A stretch of DNA of 39,124 nt from a bacterium (GTDB lineage Bacteria; Patescibacteriota; Gracilibacteria; Peribacterales; Peribacteraceae). Location of the stretch: NCBI GenBank assembly GCA_027592135.1, contig JAQCIJ010000007.1, positions 1 through 39,124 on the forward strand, given 5' to 3'. Made by a program: the position numbers and the translations under genes. Positions 16,421-23,337 of the stretch are shown piece after piece. Position 1 is the stretch's first letter. Each line of letters begins with the position of its first letter. The notes below the pieces were generated by a model that saw only the letters and a program-made list of their open reading frames with translations, searched no databases and was not told where the DNA came from.

Positions 16421-16444
16421 CTAAAACTTAGGCTTCCTCTCACT
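16421..16444 (-). repeat. Short copy of a GatA-tail-like sequence, left flank of the toxin-antitoxin module
   Basis: On the minus strand these bases read S-E-R-K-P-K-F-stop, like the end of a GatA protein. They match 16998-17023 at the nucleotide level, with one indel and a few changes. They also form the right arm of a hairpin (AGCCTAA-AAC-TTAGGCT) in the gap after the spermidine synthase-like gene. Too short to call alone; significant only as a pair. Confidence 0.4.
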
Positions 16445-16450
16445 TCACTT

Positions 16451-16696
16451 CTACAGATTCTTATACGTACCCTCGTCACGTTTGGTAATTCTGCGGATCT
16501 GTACATCGTTTCCCTTTCGTACTTCGAAGATGATGCGATAGCGCCCCATGCGGATACGATATCTATTTGCAGCTCCCTGAAGCTTTTTTAGCCCCGGGAT
16601 CTCGCGATAATCTTTGTGTAACTGCGACAGAAGAGCATCCCATACATCTTTCTCTTTTCCGTGCAGTTTCCTGAGAAATTTAGTGATTCTATCCAT
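16451..16696 (-). CDS. RelE/ParE-family toxin
   Basis: An 81-residue basic protein of the RelE/ParE fold, expected to act as an mRNA interferase or gyrase-type poison when its antitoxin is lost. The N-terminal helices (ITKFLRKLHGKEKDVWDALLSQLHKDY) are followed by the family beta core: IPGLKKLQGAANRYRIRMGRYRIIFEVRKGNDVQIRRITKRDEGTY. The central R-Y-R-I-R-x-G-x-Y-R-I-I-F pattern is diagnostic. The start at 16696 follows the antitoxin stop by two bases, so translation is coupled. The basic residues typical of the active surface (R in YRIRMG, RITKR near the end) are present. Confidence 0.85.
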   Translation of the reverse strand: MDRITKFLRKLHGKEKDVWDALLSQLHKDYREIPGLKKLQGAANRYRIRMGRYRIIFEVRKGNDVQIRRITKRDEGTYKNL

Positions 16697-16698
16697 TG

Positions 16699-16935
16699 CT
16701 ATTTTTTACGCAGAATACTGAGCATGTCTTTCACGGAAATGCCGTCTCCGCCATTGTCACGATCCGCATCAAAGATGACTTCTTCCGCTTCAGCCGACTG
16801 TATATCCAAAGGTTTAATGACGAGCATATCGTCGCTCATCTGGACGATATAACTATCGGTATTAAACCGTGTGCGCCAGGTTTTGGGCAAGGTAATTTGC
16901 CCACGAGAGGTACTTTTGACGACTTTGGATCCCAT
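16699..16935 (-). CDS. AbrB/MazE-type antitoxin
   Basis: A 78-residue DNA-binding antitoxin with a swapped-hairpin AbrB N-terminus: KVVKSTSRGQITLPKTWRTRF, then YIVQMSDDMLVIKPL. The acidic C-terminal half (AEAEEVIFDADRDNGGDGISVKDMLSILRKK) is suited to wrapping the toxin. The start at 16935 (MGSKVVKST) is preferred over upstream in-frame ATGs because the AbrB fold begins there. An AbrB-type antitoxin with a RelE-type toxin is a known combination. It is probably autorepressed through the direct repeats upstream. Confidence 0.85.
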   Translation of the reverse strand: MGSKVVKSTSRGQITLPKTWRTRFNTDSYIVQMSDDMLVIKPLDIQSAEAEEVIFDADRDNGGDGISVKDMLSILRKK

Positions 16936-16941
16936 ACATAA

Positions 16942-16993
16942 GAAAGTAAGAAAATACGAAAGTAAGTATATCATACTGCAGCACTTTTTGCAA
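16942..16993 (-). promoter_or_regulatory. Promoter and candidate operator of the toxin-antitoxin operon
   Basis: TTGCAA (16993-16988), 17-base spacer, TATACT (16970-16965) on the minus strand. The direct repeat GAAAGTAAG occurs at 16942-16950 and 16958-16966 (plus-strand reading), 16 bases apart, overlapping the -10 and the leader. This is a likely binding site for the AbrB-type antitoxin. Confidence 0.6.
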
Positions 16994-16997
16994 TACT

Positions 16998-17059
16998 CTA
17001 AGATTAGGCCTCCTCTCACTCCAATCCATAGCCTGCTCATACGCATGGGCGACTCTCAA
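16998..17059 (-). pseudogene. Remnant of a gatA 3' end
   Basis: From 17059 downwards the minus strand reads LRVAHAYEQAMDWSERRPNL. This is an unmistakable GatA C-terminus (compare IAYAYEQATAWNEAKPSL of the intact gatA at 13248), but its sequence differs from the resident gene. The upstream body of the gene is missing and is replaced at about 17060 by a spermidine-synthase fragment. The expected stop is also lost. Confidence 0.65.
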
Positions 17060-17220
17060 AACTACTCCTCAATCAAGACGGTATCGCGGTGCTCAATGTC
17101 ATCAATGCCATAGAAGGTAACGGTGGGAAGTTCCTCTGGACTGAAGATATCGCTTCTGATGTACCTATTCTCACCGATAACTTCGCTCCAGTAGACCATT
17201 ACATTAGTAAGGCTTTTTAA
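17060..17220 (+). pseudogene. Remnant of the spermidine synthase-like gene 3' end
   Basis: This stretch repeats the end of the gene at 14902-16389 at high identity, ending with the same ISKAF-stop at 17218-17220. It reads NQDGIAVLNVINAIEGNGGK, then jumps from FL to WTEDIASDVPILTD. Compared with the intact gene, 174 bases (58 codons) between two CCTC tetranucleotides (about 16128 and 16302) are missing, so the deletion stayed in frame. There is no start and no N-terminal part, so it is a truncated copy. Confidence 0.85.
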
Positions 17221-17309
17221 GTTTTTATTGTTGTTTGCAAAAAACTAAAATGGTACTGTTTCTCCGCTTCAAGATGACAATTGGAGTTTAATTAGACATT
17301 AACCCAAGT

Positions 17310-17386
17310 GGGGTTGTAGCTCAGTTGGTTAGAGCGCCTCCCTGTCACGGAGGAGGTCGCGGGTTCGAGTCCCGTCAGCCCCGCCA
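17310..17386 (+). tRNA. tRNA-Asp (GTC)
   Basis: 77 bases with encoded CCA. The acceptor pairs GGGGTTG with CAGCCCC. The D-loop contains AGCTCAGTTGGTTAGAGC, the anticodon stem-loop CCTCCCTGTCACGGAGG gives anticodon GTC, and the T-loop is TTCGAGT. Its 3' portion is duplicated downstream at 19811-19861 and, for 14 bases, at 17791-17804. Confidence 0.97.
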
Positions 17387-17430
17387 TCCTTCGCAGAAGG
17401 ATGCCCGCCGTAGCCTTGGCGAAGGCAGGC
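17387..17430. repeat. Dispersed GC-rich palindromes after tRNA-Asp
   Basis: Directly after the tRNA comes TCCTTCGCAGAAGGAT, then GCCCGCCGTAGCCTTGGCGAAGGCAGGC, both able to form hairpins. The CCGCCGTAG/CTACGGCGG vocabulary recurs at 32443-32471 beside tRNA-Trp and in degenerate form at 17740-17790. Confidence 0.5.
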
Positions 17431-17498
17431 CTACATCACCGAACCCGCAGGGCCTTCTGCTACGGCTGGCAAGCCATTTTGTGATATGCTGGTTTACT

Positions 17499-17735
17499 AT
17501 GCATTATGTCTATATTCTGAAAAACCAACGTGGGAAGAAATACGTTGGTTGCACGGATGATCTCAAAGATCGACTCGCACGACATAATCGAGGAGAAGTT
17601 CCTTCCACAGCTAAACTTATACCATGGCATGTTGCTCACTACGCAGCTTTTCTAGATCGCAAGAAGGCGTATGACTATGAAAAATATTTGAAGTCAGGGT
17701 CTGGGAGGAGTTTTGTAGAGAGACATTTATTATAG
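17499..17735 (+). CDS. GIY-YIG single-domain nuclease-like protein
   Basis: A 78-residue GIY-YIG domain protein of the UPF0213/YhbQ-like type. HYVYILKNQRGKKYVGCTDDLKDRLARHNRG contains the YVYI (GIY) and KYVG (YIG) strands and the conserved R in DRLARHN. AAFLDRKKAYDYEKYLKSGSGRSF carries the family E-K-x-h-K-S/G region. The start at 17499 is chosen because the upstream in-frame sequence is the tRNA itself. CPR genomes frequently carry such genes close to tRNAs. Here the gene is flanked on both sides by GC palindromes and by tRNA 3'-end sequence, suggesting that it travels with the insertion. Confidence 0.85.
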   Translation: MHYVYILKNQRGKKYVGCTDDLKDRLARHNRGEVPSTAKLIPWHVAHYAAFLDRKKAYDYEKYLKSGSGRSFVERHLL

Positions 17736-17739
17736 TCCC

Positions 17740-17804
17740 GCTTGCCCTTCCGTAGCCACGGCGTAACAAAGTGGAGCCGTGCGAAGGAGGGTCAGTCCCG
17801 CCAT
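17740..17804. repeat. Degenerate palindromic repeat ending in a 14-base tRNA-Asp 3' end copy
   Basis: After the GIY-YIG stop the sequence CTTGCCCTTCCGTAGCC...GCGAAGGAGGGTCAG forms an imperfect hairpin. It ends in GTCAGTCCCGCCAT (17791-17804), one mismatch from the tRNA-Asp end GTCAGCCCCGCCAT (17374-17387). Confidence 0.5.
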
Positions 17805-17810
17805 TAATAA

Positions 17811-19751
17811 TCAAAAAATTGAAACCTTCTTTTGTTCTAACTTAAATTGAAAAAAAGTCTTTTTCCTGTTCTCCATCCAAATATTTCTAGCATTTTGCAA
17901 TGCAGCATTTAATCGACTAAAACGACTTGGCATCTCATTCCACATGCGTTCTTCATTGCTCCCTTCTCTAAGGAAGAGTGAGTTTGAGTCTTGTAACACT
18001 ATTCCCAGTCTTCTTATGAAGTCTTCCGCATCACCATAATACCCTTGATTAATCATATTTTGTCCATCTAGCCCAAGATTATAAGCTTCGTCTACAATAA
18101 CTTTATTCTTAATATGTAAGCTAGCTAATTCTCGGTTCAAATCCTCTTTCCGCTTATTTGCAAACCTTTGCTCTTCCACACCTTCCCGAATCGGACCTTT
18201 TATCCGTTCAGTATAAACAGCTAATTCATCGTATACTCTTTTTTTATCATCTGAATCAAGGTTGTCTCTATTTATTCGACCTGCGGCATCTAGCTTAGAT
18301 GATGCACTTTCAAATTTATTGTTAATCATAAAATACTCTGCGCATTTTGCAGCAAAAAATGCATTCACTACCGACGATTCTGTATTTTGAAATAACTTAG
18401 AATTTACACTTCGATCAACATGAGTAAAAGCAGATGGATTAATGCCCGCAAGAAAATTTTGTCTACTACAGAAACTGTCTTGGTGATGAAGAAAATTATT
18501 TTCCATCTTTTCAAATGCGTGCAATTGCAAGGGATGAGGCTCATCTCGATGTAATAATAAACGCATAGTCTCTATCCAAATTTCTGTTGCATGAAAATAG
18601 CTCTCCTTTATTAACTCCTCTGTTCTTGGATTGTCAGGGTCATTTTCTATGAGAAATCGCATTAATCCCATATTGCGTTTATTACCTAAAGCCTCTTTGT
18701 ATAAAGGATTACTTGACCCTTGGCTCAAGACATAATATGTAACACTGTCCTCATCTAATTTTTGAGTCATAAGCTCTTGCATACGATCACTATCTTGCAA
18801 TTCTTTTGAAATCTGCATCGTATTTTTTACGGTTCTTACATCAGGTGCAGACCAATTCACATCTTCAAGCCTTATGCCTGTTTGACGTTCAATAAAAGAG
18901 CGGTACTGATCAATTTGTTGACCAATAATTTCACGTGTTCGATTATTCCCTCTTGGATCATCATCCATTACGCGAAATGCTGATTCGTGCGCATGAAGAT
19001 TGAATACAACTTTTTTTAGTGCAATATCAGCACCGTCTTTCGGCGTATGTCCGGATTCCATCCTTTGATGAATAAGATTCCATAAAGACTCTCTACGACA
19101 ATTGATTGCCTCAAAAAACGCTTGAGCTTCCGCTTCGTACAACGAATACAATAGGTCTGCTTCATCAGGATTCAACTCACCCATATGAGTGGAAATTGCC
19201 ATGCCTTCTAGTAATGACTTCAGTTTCTCTGCCCTGCTTCGCTCAGCGCGATTTATGGATTCAACTTCATCAAGTAGCACTTCGTGTGAAGATGTGCCTT
19301 GATATTTTTTTACTTTTGCAATTTTGGATAATGCTTTTGCAATCTTCTTATCTCCTTCTAAGATCGAATCTGCTAAATATGCAATTGCATTGGAAATAGC
19401 AAATCCCGATTCCATAATTGCACCTGCCTGCAAATCGGCAGCTTCTCGAAGGCCACTACGTAAACTTTCTGCAATTTGCTGATTTGTATCATTAATACAG
19501 TTATAAATTGCTTCAGTAAGTTCCACTTTTCCTTCGTGTATTTGTTCAAATATCGGGAATTCGACTGATGACCTAGCAATTACTTGTAAATAATTGCTGA
19601 CTTCTTCCATATGCCTTGATGCATCTCTTTGATACTTCAACTCCAAACCTCTGTCACTCATTATAAATCCGAACGGCGCACCAGTTAGCACACCTTCTGT
19701 TATTTTCTGAAAATACGGCCGCTCATTGGAAGTGCGTTGAATTTCCTTCAT
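17811..19751 (-). CDS. Large helical protein of unknown function within a tRNA-flanked island
   Basis: A 646-residue soluble protein that I do not recognise. It is overwhelmingly helical and charged, with several heptad-like stretches (AERSRAEKLKSLLEGM; KRKEDLNRELASLHIKNKVI). The N-terminal third contains small-residue-rich helices (AISNAIAYLADSILEGDKKIAKALSKIAKVK). No signal peptide, membrane segment, Walker motif or nuclease signature is visible. The ATG at 19751 is used; the frame extends to a TTG at 19787. The gene is visibly more AT-rich than its neighbours. It lies between tRNA-Asp and a 51-base copy of its 3' end, in opposite orientation to the tRNA, so acquisition by integration is likely. 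No integrase accompanies it. Confidence 0.7.
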   Translation of the reverse strand: MKEIQRTSNERPYFQKITEGVLTGAPFGFIMSDRGLELKYQRDASRHMEEVSNYLQVIARSSVEFPIFEQIHEGKVELTEAIYNCINDTNQQIAESLRSGLREAADLQAGAIMESGFAISNAIAYLADSILEGDKKIAKALSKIAKVKKYQGTSSHEVLLDEVESINRAERSRAEKLKSLLEGMAISTHMGELNPDEADLLYSLYEAEAQAFFEAINCRRESLWNLIHQRMESGHTPKDGADIALKKVVFNLHAHESAFRVMDDDPRGNNRTREIIGQQIDQYRSFIERQTGIRLEDVNWSAPDVRTVKNTMQISKELQDSDRMQELMTQKLDEDSVTYYVLSQGSSNPLYKEALGNKRNMGLMRFLIENDPDNPRTEELIKESYFHATEIWIETMRLLLHRDEPHPLQLHAFEKMENNFLHHQDSFCSRQNFLAGINPSAFTHVDRSVNSKLFQNTESSVVNAFFAAKCAEYFMINNKFESASSKLDAAGRINRDNLDSDDKKRVYDELAVYTERIKGPIREGVEEQRFANKRKEDLNRELASLHIKNKVIVDEAYNLGLDGQNMINQGYYGDAEDFIRRLGIVLQDSNSLFLREGSNEERMWNEMPSRFSRLNAALQNARNIWMENRKKTFFQFKLEQKKVSIF

Positions 19752-19810
19752 AGAAAGGAATTTTGCACATATACAAAAATATGTCAAATATACTTATCAA
19801 AATAAGAACG

Positions 19811-19861
19811 GCCTCCCTGTCACGGAGGAGGTCGCGGGTTCGAGTCCCGTCAGCCCCGCCA
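19811..19861 (+). repeat. Partial tRNA-Asp copy (attachment-site-like direct repeat)
   Basis: 51 bases identical to the tRNA-Asp 3' portion from the anticodon stem through CCA and the following T (matching about 17337-17387). The 5' half of the tRNA is absent, so this is not a functional tRNA. Together with the intact gene it brackets 17388-19810, as attL/attR do after integration at a tRNA 3' end. Confidence 0.9.
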
Positions 19862-19879
19862 TTCCTGTACAATACTCAG

Positions 19880-21571
19880 GTGAAATTCGACCGAAAGCAC
19901 CTGCCTTACCTCGCCTTCCTCGTCGCCTTCCTCGGTATCTTTTTTTGGGGACTCAATTACGGGGATCTGATAGGCCATGACTACAACTACTTCTTCCCAA
20001 AGCTGCTCGATGGAAACTGGCACTTTATGCGCCAAGGGCTCGCACCGTTTCTCTATACCCCGCACTACTGTGGAGGGTTCCCAGAATTTGGGAATCCGCA
20101 ATCGATGTACTACTCGCTGTTGCAACTCCTAAGTCTTACACTTGATCTGTGGATTGCTGCACAGCTTGTAATGGGCATTGCGATGCTGATTGGGTACTGG
20201 GGATGGTATTTGTTTGGACGCGATATCCTCAAAATGAGCCTCGACTGGTCCCATGTGTTTGCGCTGATCGTTACTGCACACGGTTTTTATCTGATGCACA
20301 TGATGGCAGGGCACATTATTTATCATACGATGCCACTGATAGGCCTCATGCTTTGGCTACTACTTGAACGTAGTCGAGACACAAAGCGTTCACTGATATT
20401 AAAGGCATCCGCATTTGGATGTATCGCCGCAAATAGTATTCACAGTGGAGGGTTTATGGTGGGTGTATTTGGAGCACTAACACTCCTCCTCTTCTTGCCA
20501 TTTGTCATAATACTGCACGATCGCAAGGGCTTACGTACACGCATTGCAGCCTGCACAGTTGCAGCCCTTTTGATGACGGGCGGAAAGGTATTCGCCATCG
20601 CAAGTGTGATGCGATTTTTCCCGCGCAACTTACCATTCAATCAGCTACCAGAAGGCAGCAGTACGCTTGGATATATTGCAACAACACTCTGGGGTTTTCC
20701 GCAAAGCGAAGGGCTCTATAAAAATTACGGTATACCCGATTGGGGCGCATTACATGAGTACAGTATGTACCTCTCACCAGTCGTAGCACTCGGGCTACTA
20801 TTTGGTCTGTGGCTCGTCATACAACACCGCAAGAACATGAATATTCCCATGGTACTTATCACTATTGCTCTTCTCTTGTTCTTCATCCAACTGATTCAAG
20901 GTCACGGCATCTTCGTAGACTGGTTAAAACATGTTCCGGTGTTTAAATCTCTTCGAATGAACACGCGTTTTGTGTATCCACTTTCTCTCCTTCTTAGTGC
21001 TGCAGGTGTTTGGAGTTTGCAACGCACAATGCCTTTTGCTTCACGTATTACTTATTACGCATCACTCCTCACAATCCTTGCCTTTCTCTCTGCATACGTA
21101 CCAATGCTGATTGATGTAGCGCCACCTCGCTCTCTCCATTACACCGAAGTCCAGTATCACCTAGAGCGCAATGCAGGATTTTTAGAACTGAATGTGGAAC
21201 AAAATATTGATATGCGCGGCCTAGGCCAGGCGGAATTTGTCCCTCTCTTTGTAGGAGCAAACCATGTGTATTGCGAAGAGCCGCTGCTCTGGGGAGATAA
21301 GCCGCAAATGGAAGAATTGAAAGCCGGTGACGTGTACTTAGGATGGGATGATCACTTGAATCTCTATAACCCTGCATGCTTTATCTATCCGGAAGTTAAT
21401 GACTGTGAACCGGGTGATCGTATTGCAGTTGATGATATGGAAAACTTCAAAAGCTTTATTGCAGGAGAAAAAACGGAATGGAATGTGCCGATCTTCCAAA
21501 GAATTCTCAACTGGATAAGTATACTTACTCTTCTTGCAGCAATAGGAATTGTTGTACCATGGAAGAGATAA
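19880..21571 (+). CDS. Multi-pass membrane protein, GT-C/YfhO-like (paralog 1)
   Basis: A polytopic membrane protein of 563 residues. It has about ten hydrophobic segments and a C-terminal soluble part from about residue 410. The GTG at 19880 is chosen because the frame further upstream is a translation of the tRNA copy. The first external loop carries GHDYNYFFPKLLDGNWHF and GGFPEFGNPQSMYYSLLQL. Acidic residues in this loop and the GG-P-NPQ-YY pattern resemble GT-C-type glycosyltransferases and YfhO-like proteins, which use lipid-linked sugars, but the activity is not established. Three cysteines are shared with the next gene (HVYCEEP, NPACF, VNDCEPGDR). The stop overlaps the start of the paralog (TAATG), so the two are coupled. 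Confidence 0.75.
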   Translation: MKFDRKHLPYLAFLVAFLGIFFWGLNYGDLIGHDYNYFFPKLLDGNWHFMRQGLAPFLYTPHYCGGFPEFGNPQSMYYSLLQLLSLTLDLWIAAQLVMGIAMLIGYWGWYLFGRDILKMSLDWSHVFALIVTAHGFYLMHMMAGHIIYHTMPLIGLMLWLLLERSRDTKRSLILKASAFGCIAANSIHSGGFMVGVFGALTLLLFLPFVIILHDRKGLRTRIAACTVAALLMTGGKVFAIASVMRFFPRNLPFNQLPEGSSTLGYIATTLWGFPQSEGLYKNYGIPDWGALHEYSMYLSPVVALGLLFGLWLVIQHRKNMNIPMVLITIALLLFFIQLIQGHGIFVDWLKHVPVFKSLRMNTRFVYPLSLLLSAAGVWSLQRTMPFASRITYYASLLTILAFLSAYVPMLIDVAPPRSLHYTEVQYHLERNAGFLELNVEQNIDMRGLGQAEFVPLFVGANHVYCEEPLLWGDKPQMEELKAGDVYLGWDDHLNLYNPACFIYPEVNDCEPGDRIAVDDMENFKSFIAGEKTEWNVPIFQRILNWISILTLLAAIGIVVPWKR

Positions 21572-23316
21572 TGAAACTCTCTCGTCGCCACATACCGTAT
21601 GTCTTCCTTCTCGGTGTGTTTTTATGCGCCTTTTTCTGGGGTCTCTCTGCAGGAATACTCGGACACGATTATTTCTATTTCTTCCCGAAACTTCTCGAAG
21701 GTAAATGGCACTTTATGCGCCAAGGGATTTCGATGTTTTATTACACCCCACACATGTGTGGAGGGTTTCCGGAGTACGCAAATCCCCAATCCATGTACTA
21801 CTCACTGCAGCAGTTGCTGGTCTTATTTTTGGACATGTGGCTTGCGGTGCAACTCACGATGCTTATTTCGATGCTTATCGCCTACGTTGGTTGGTATCGA
21901 TTTGGAAGAGATCTCATCAAACTTAATCTGCACTGGGCACACCTCCTTGCATTGATTATTACCGCACATGGGTATCACTTTATGCACATGATCCCTGGGC
22001 ACATTGTTTTCCATAGTATGCCAATTCTCGGATGGCTCCTGTGGCTACTCTTTGATCGACGTAATCATTCACTAAAAGGATTGATGATAAAAGGATCGTG
22101 GTTTGCTCTCGCTACTGCCTACATCCTCTACAGCGGTGGCTACATGGTTGCTGTTATGGGCATGTTTGCTGTTCTCGTATTGCTTCCGTACGAACTGATA
22201 TTGCATCACCGCACTCTGAAGTCTCGACTACGTGTGCTTGCAAAATCCGTTGCTGCCTGTGCAATTTCGGGCCTACTCATTAATGCCAGTAAGCTCGTCG
22301 CTACCTTTAGTTTTTTACGATATTTCCCACGCGAAGTAGCATTCGAACGCCTCTGGGATGACACCAATATCTTGGTCTTCATTGTGCGAGCACTCTTTGC
22401 ATTACCACAGAATAAGGATTTGTTTTTGGAATTTGGTATGGGCAACTGGGGTGCATTTCATGAGTACAGCTTCTTGGTATCGCCGATGATACCCGTTGGT
22501 CTTTTCTGTGGTGTGATCCTGCTCTGGAAAAATCGCGCTACTGTTGCACAGCATATGTATCAATTCCTCATCTTGACCGCAGTATCTATAGCTTTATTGG
22601 CATTTTTGATGCAACTGATGCAGGGGTATGGCTGGATGGTAACACCACTCGAGAGCCTGCCAATTTTTCGAGGACTGCATGTTAATATGCGCTGGTTGTA
22701 TGCATTTTCATTTTTACTTATTGCCGTAGGTGTGTGGTGTTTACAGGAATGTACCCGTCACAGCTCTTTTCATCAGTACTCTCCGTGGATAGCGCAGCTC
22801 GGTGGAGTGATTACTATCGTTGCATTTGTCGGAGGATATTACGGCGTTCTCCATACAAATACTCTCCCACGTACTCTGCCGTATAGCGAAATCGTTACCG
22901 CACTGGATTCTGTTGAAGGGTATATGGATCTTGATGTTGACGAAGCTTTTGATATGCGCGAGATGGGTCACTCTGGATTTATCCCTCTGATATTTGGTGG
23001 GAACCACATCTACTGTAGCGAACCAATGCTTCTGGGTACCTCAGTATTGCCAAATACTATTACCGTAAATCCTGTTATGCACGAGAGTGACGGATATCTG
23101 AATATGTATAACCCTGCATGCATGGTGTATCCAAAGATAAACAATTGTGAGTCTGGTGATCGTGTTCTTGCATCCGACAACGATAACCTCGAAGCGTTTC
23201 GAACGGGAAAGCCTACGACATGGAAGATGTCTGGCTTACAACACATCACAAACTGGATTAGTGTTCTTACACTATTTGGAAGTATTGCCCTGTTAACTGT
23301 TCTTCGAAAAAAATAA
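21571..23316 (+). CDS. Multi-pass membrane protein, GT-C/YfhO-like (paralog 2)
   Basis: A 581-residue paralog of the preceding protein, arisen by tandem duplication. Shared blocks include GHDYFYFFPKLLEGKWHFMRQG, CGGFPEYANPQSMYYSLQQLL, HGYHFMHMIPGHIVFHSMP, DMREMGHSGFIPLIFGGNHIYC and LNMYNPACMVYPKINNCESGD. The start at 21571 overlaps the previous stop (TAATG), and the GGAAGAG just upstream can serve as ribosome binding site; an ATG at 21559 is possible. The pair probably works together or as a heterodimer at the envelope. No other polysaccharide gene is adjacent, although a GT4 enzyme lies at 26379. It converges with the M23 gene at 23338. Confidence 0.75.
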   Translation: MKLSRRHIPYVFLLGVFLCAFFWGLSAGILGHDYFYFFPKLLEGKWHFMRQGISMFYYTPHMCGGFPEYANPQSMYYSLQQLLVLFLDMWLAVQLTMLISMLIAYVGWYRFGRDLIKLNLHWAHLLALIITAHGYHFMHMIPGHIVFHSMPILGWLLWLLFDRRNHSLKGLMIKGSWFALATAYILYSGGYMVAVMGMFAVLVLLPYELILHHRTLKSRLRVLAKSVAACAISGLLINASKLVATFSFLRYFPREVAFERLWDDTNILVFIVRALFALPQNKDLFLEFGMGNWGAFHEYSFLVSPMIPVGLFCGVILLWKNRATVAQHMYQFLILTAVSIALLAFLMQLMQGYGWMVTPLESLPIFRGLHVNMRWLYAFSFLLIAVGVWCLQECTRHSSFHQYSPWIAQLGGVITIVAFVGGYYGVLHTNTLPRTLPYSEIVTALDSVEGYMDLDVDEAFDMREMGHSGFIPLIFGGNHIYCSEPMLLGTSVLPNTITVNPVMHESDGYLNMYNPACMVYPKINNCESGDRVLASDNDNLEAFRTGKPTTWKMSGLQHITNWISVLTLFGSIALLTVLRKK

Positions 23317-23337
23317 ATTGGAAACGTACCAAACCTT

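Noticed and set aside
17325-17498. Open frame running through tRNA-Asp into the GIY-YIG gene
   Set aside because: It translates the tRNA and the GC palindromes; the GIY-YIG fold begins at 17499.
19763-19879. N-terminal extension of the first GT-C-like protein
   Set aside because: The extra codons (SLSRRRSRVRVPSAPP) are a translation of the partial tRNA-Asp copy; the GTG at 19880 starts the real protein.
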